A DNA stretch of 6,221 nucleotides from an uncultured Bacilli bacterium (GTDB lineage: Bacteria; Bacillota_I; Bacilli_A; RF39; UBA660). Below are positions 5,406 to 6,221 of this stretch, one piece after another. The stretch's first letter is position 1; each line of letters begins with the position of its first letter. The stretch spans positions 1 through 6,221 of the forward strand of contig CAJUHL010000088.1 of assembly GCA_910586425.1 (NCBI GenBank). Reading direction: 5' to 3'. The notes under the pieces are model-generated. The model was given only the letters and a program-made list of their open reading frames with translations. It ran no database searches and was not told the origin of the DNA. Position numbers and translations under genes: made by a program.

Positions 5406-5696
5406 ATGGAATTTGTGTCTATTCCTGTGATTGTTGTTTTATGCTACTTTATAGGTGAGCTAAGCAAGATTATTCTTGGAAAGAATGAAAATAGATATAA
5501 AATCATTCCTATAATTGTTGGAGTGTCTGGTGGAATTCTAGGCTTAACTGCCTATTTTGTGTGTCCAGAAATAATGATAAATATATCTAACCCATTTCTA
5601 GCAATCATAGTAGGAATCATCAGTGGACTTGCTTCAACTGGCAGCAATCAGGTCATCAAACATCTTTTTTCTAAAAAAATAAAAATTTGGTTGTAG
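5406..5696 (+). CDS. Phage-type holin, Hol44/Phage_holin_5_2-like, 96 residues
   Basis: Small integral membrane protein expected to open lesions in the cytoplasmic membrane and let lytic enzymes or other proteins out. It has three hydrophobic segments (about 4-24, 33-52, 64-80), a charged loop GKNENRYK between the first two, and ASTGSNQVIKHLF near the end; the TG-NQ signature fits the Hol44-type family. The start is ATG 5406, 6 bases after GGAGGTG (5393-5399). The GTG at 5397 lies inside that site and is rejected. Its last codons (KKIKIWL-stop) lie in the 5' repeat block, and the TGG-TTG-TAG codons double as the -35 block of P5. No endolysin is visible in the window. Holin-like genes beside toxin sigma factors (TcdE with TcdR, UviB with UviA) are an established parallel. 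Confidence 0.85.
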   Translation: MEFVSIPVIVVLCYFIGELSKIILGKNENRYKIIPIIVGVSGGILGLTAYFVCPEIMINISNPFLAIIVGIISGLASTGSNQVIKHLFSKKIKIWL

Positions 5697-5786
5697 AAAA
5701 AGAAGATTCTGCAGATTAGATAGGTGAAAGGAAGGAACGTGGACGCCGCTTTTCCCAGACACGAAAGTGAAAAAGATCGCACAGCT
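5667..5786 (+). repeat. 5' repeat block, copy 2 (pairs with 1771-1892)
   Basis: Second copy of the promoter-plus-5' block. Here it supplies the holin C-terminus, promoter P5 and the opening of the second short unit. Confidence 0.9.
5689..5718 (+). promoter_or_regulatory. Cassette-type promoter P5 (short unit copy 2)
   Basis: GGTTGT (5689-5694), 16 bases, GCAGATTA (5711-5718). The -35 block overlaps the last two sense codons and the stop of the holin gene, so holin mRNA also reads into the short unit. Confidence 0.75.
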
Positions 5787-5819
5787 TACAGGTGGAGCAA
5801 AATGAAATTGAGAGGCTGA
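5739..5819 (+). CDS. Possible micropeptide, 26 residues
   Basis: GTG start with AAAGG (5727-5731) 7 bases upstream. The peptide has the core DAAFPRHESEKD followed by RTAYRWSKMKLRG and a TGA stop. It is strongly charged with no membrane segment. An in-frame GTG at 5724, preceded by TAG at 5721, would add VKGRN. In that five-codon extension both differences from copy 1 (GGC/GGA and AGA/AGG) are silent, which favours coding from 5724, but they are only two changes. Codons here (GAC, GCC, CCC, CAC, CGC) are more GC-rich than in the neighbouring genes. That suggests either a recent foreign origin or a second constraint at the RNA level. I do not recognise the peptide. Confidence 0.4.
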   Translation: MDAAFPRHESEKDRTAYRWSKMKLRG

Positions 5820-5994
5820 AAGAAGTAAGAGTAAAAAGGAATAATGAAAGTAAACATAGTATAAGTATAAGTAAAAAGAAACAATGAAACAAAAAGAATG
5901 AAGTAAAAGTAAAAGGGACAGAAGAACAGAAATGGGCATAAGTAAGAAAGTACAATGAAATGAACCAAGTAAAAATCAATAGAATAAAGAGTAG
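5820..5994 (+). repeat. Purine-rich, AGTAA-repeated insert in short unit copy 2
   Basis: Eight copies of AGTAA (starting at 5824, 5830, 5849, 5870, 5902, 5908, 5941 and 5968) are spread without a fixed period through a tract with few C or T. The segment is absent from copy 1. It is full of TAA stops on the plus strand, so it is not coding. Confidence 0.65.
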
Positions 5995-6061
5995 CGAAAT
6001 TGGAAAAAGGACAGCTGAAAGAAAGAAGAAGGACTTATCGAAAGATTTGTCCTTTTTTTTT
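5995..6061 (+). repeat. 3' repeat block, copy 2 (pairs with 1939-2002)
   Basis: Matches copy 1 with two substitutions up to the T-run, after which the two loci become unrelated. Confidence 0.9.
6029..6061 (+). terminator. Intrinsic terminator of short unit copy 2
   Basis: AAGGAC (6029-6034) pairs with GTCCTT (6049-6054) around an ATC-GAAA-GAT hairpin, followed by a long T-run. The stem is identical to that at 1973-2002. Confidence 0.92.
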
Positions 6062-6166
6062 GGGTGCTCTAAATTTTGAAGTATGTGATGAAAAAATTAG
6101 CTTTAAGAAATAGAGTATGTGGCTATACACAAAAGAGTATGGTATAAGGAAAACGGCCTAAGAAAA
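6062..6166. other. Non-coding spacer
   Basis: Between the second terminator and the putative IS end I see only very short open frames without ribosome sites, no repeat of cassette sequence and no promoter signature. Confidence 0.5.
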
Positions 6167-6221
6167 TGAACTGACCCTTGTCAAGTAGACGCGGAATAAA
6201 AAAATAATTAAAAGTAAATAA
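6167..6221 (+). mobile_element. Possible left end of an IS3/IS150-group insertion sequence
   Basis: TGAACTGACCC followed by TTGTCAAGTAGAC (6167-6190) resembles the terminal repeats of IS150-group elements, which often begin TGAACTGACCCC and end the repeat in GTAGAC or GTTAGAC. The transposase gene would start beyond the window, so the call rests on this short match alone. Confidence 0.4.

Larger units (their letters stand above)
5724..6061 (+). ncRNA. Short transcription unit copy 2, candidate RNA of about 335 nt
   Basis: Same architecture as 1829-2002: the same promoter, the same GC-rich 5' block, the same 3' block and terminator. The middle is 208 bases instead of 46. That middle is poor in pyrimidines and carries repeated AGTAA motifs, so it should be largely unstructured. 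CTTTTCCC (5749-5756) can pair with GGAAAAAGG (6002-6010) across it. The ACCTG/CAGGT stem of copy 1 is not preserved. The unit may act as RNA, encode the 26-residue peptide at 5739-5819, or both. Minus-strand reading frames through 5634-5979 are a by-product of the purine richness and are not genes. Confidence 0.5.

Noticed and set aside
5634..5979. Three overlapping minus-strand reading frames rich in F, L, S and Y
   Set aside because: They are the complement of a purine-rich tract, have no ribosome sites, and oppose the conserved short unit.
5820..5994. CRISPR-like array
   Set aside because: The AGTAA motifs are only five bases long and irregularly spaced, with no repeat-spacer pattern.

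Overview
The window is very AT-rich and has strong Shine-Dalgarno sites, short U-tract terminators, a lipoprotein, an ISL3-type transposase and a Hol44-type holin. This points to a low-GC Gram-positive (Bacillota, for example Erysipelotrichia, Tissierellia or Clostridia). I cannot name the genus from sequence alone. The window is an accessory cassette between two insertion sequences: an ISL3-family element at the left (minus strand, cut by the window edge) and what looks like the first bases of an IS3/IS150-type element at the right (from about 6167).

Layout: (a) 1-779, 5' part of an ISL3 transposase gene with its promoter and an end-proximal inverted repeat. (b) 830-1778, an alternative sigma factor with a long structured leader. 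(c) 1794-2002, a short transcription unit (copy 1) ending in a clear terminator. (d) 2123-2719, a lipoprotein with its own housekeeping promoter. (e) 2731-4875, an operon of an alpha/beta hydrolase and a nucleotidyltransferase-domain protein. (f) 4880-5337, a two-helix membrane protein on the minus strand. (g) 5354-5696, a phage-type holin. (h) 5689-6061, a second, enlarged copy of the short unit (copy 2).

The main discovery is a shared promoter signature, [A/G]GTTGT-N16-GCAG[A/G]TT[A/T]. It occurs six times, always with exactly 16 bases between the two blocks. It lies before the sigma gene, both short RNA units, the hydrolase operon, the holin and (minus strand) the two-helix protein. The lipoprotein is the only cassette gene with a separate start site that lacks it. 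The simplest reading is that the sigma factor at 1038-1778 recognises this sequence, activates itself and switches on the cassette as one regulon. This parallels the TcdR/UviA/BotR toxin and bacteriocin sigma factors, which also sit beside holin-like genes (TcdE, UviB), but the promoter sequence differs from theirs.

Working model (inference): an inducible, holin-released enzyme system. The signal-peptide-less hydrolase would be the released effector and the holin the exit route. The separately and probably constitutively expressed lipoprotein is a candidate immunity or protection factor. The two short units share conserved 5' and 3' blocks around different cores. They may be small structured RNAs, carriers of a micropeptide with a DAAFPRHESEKD core, or both.
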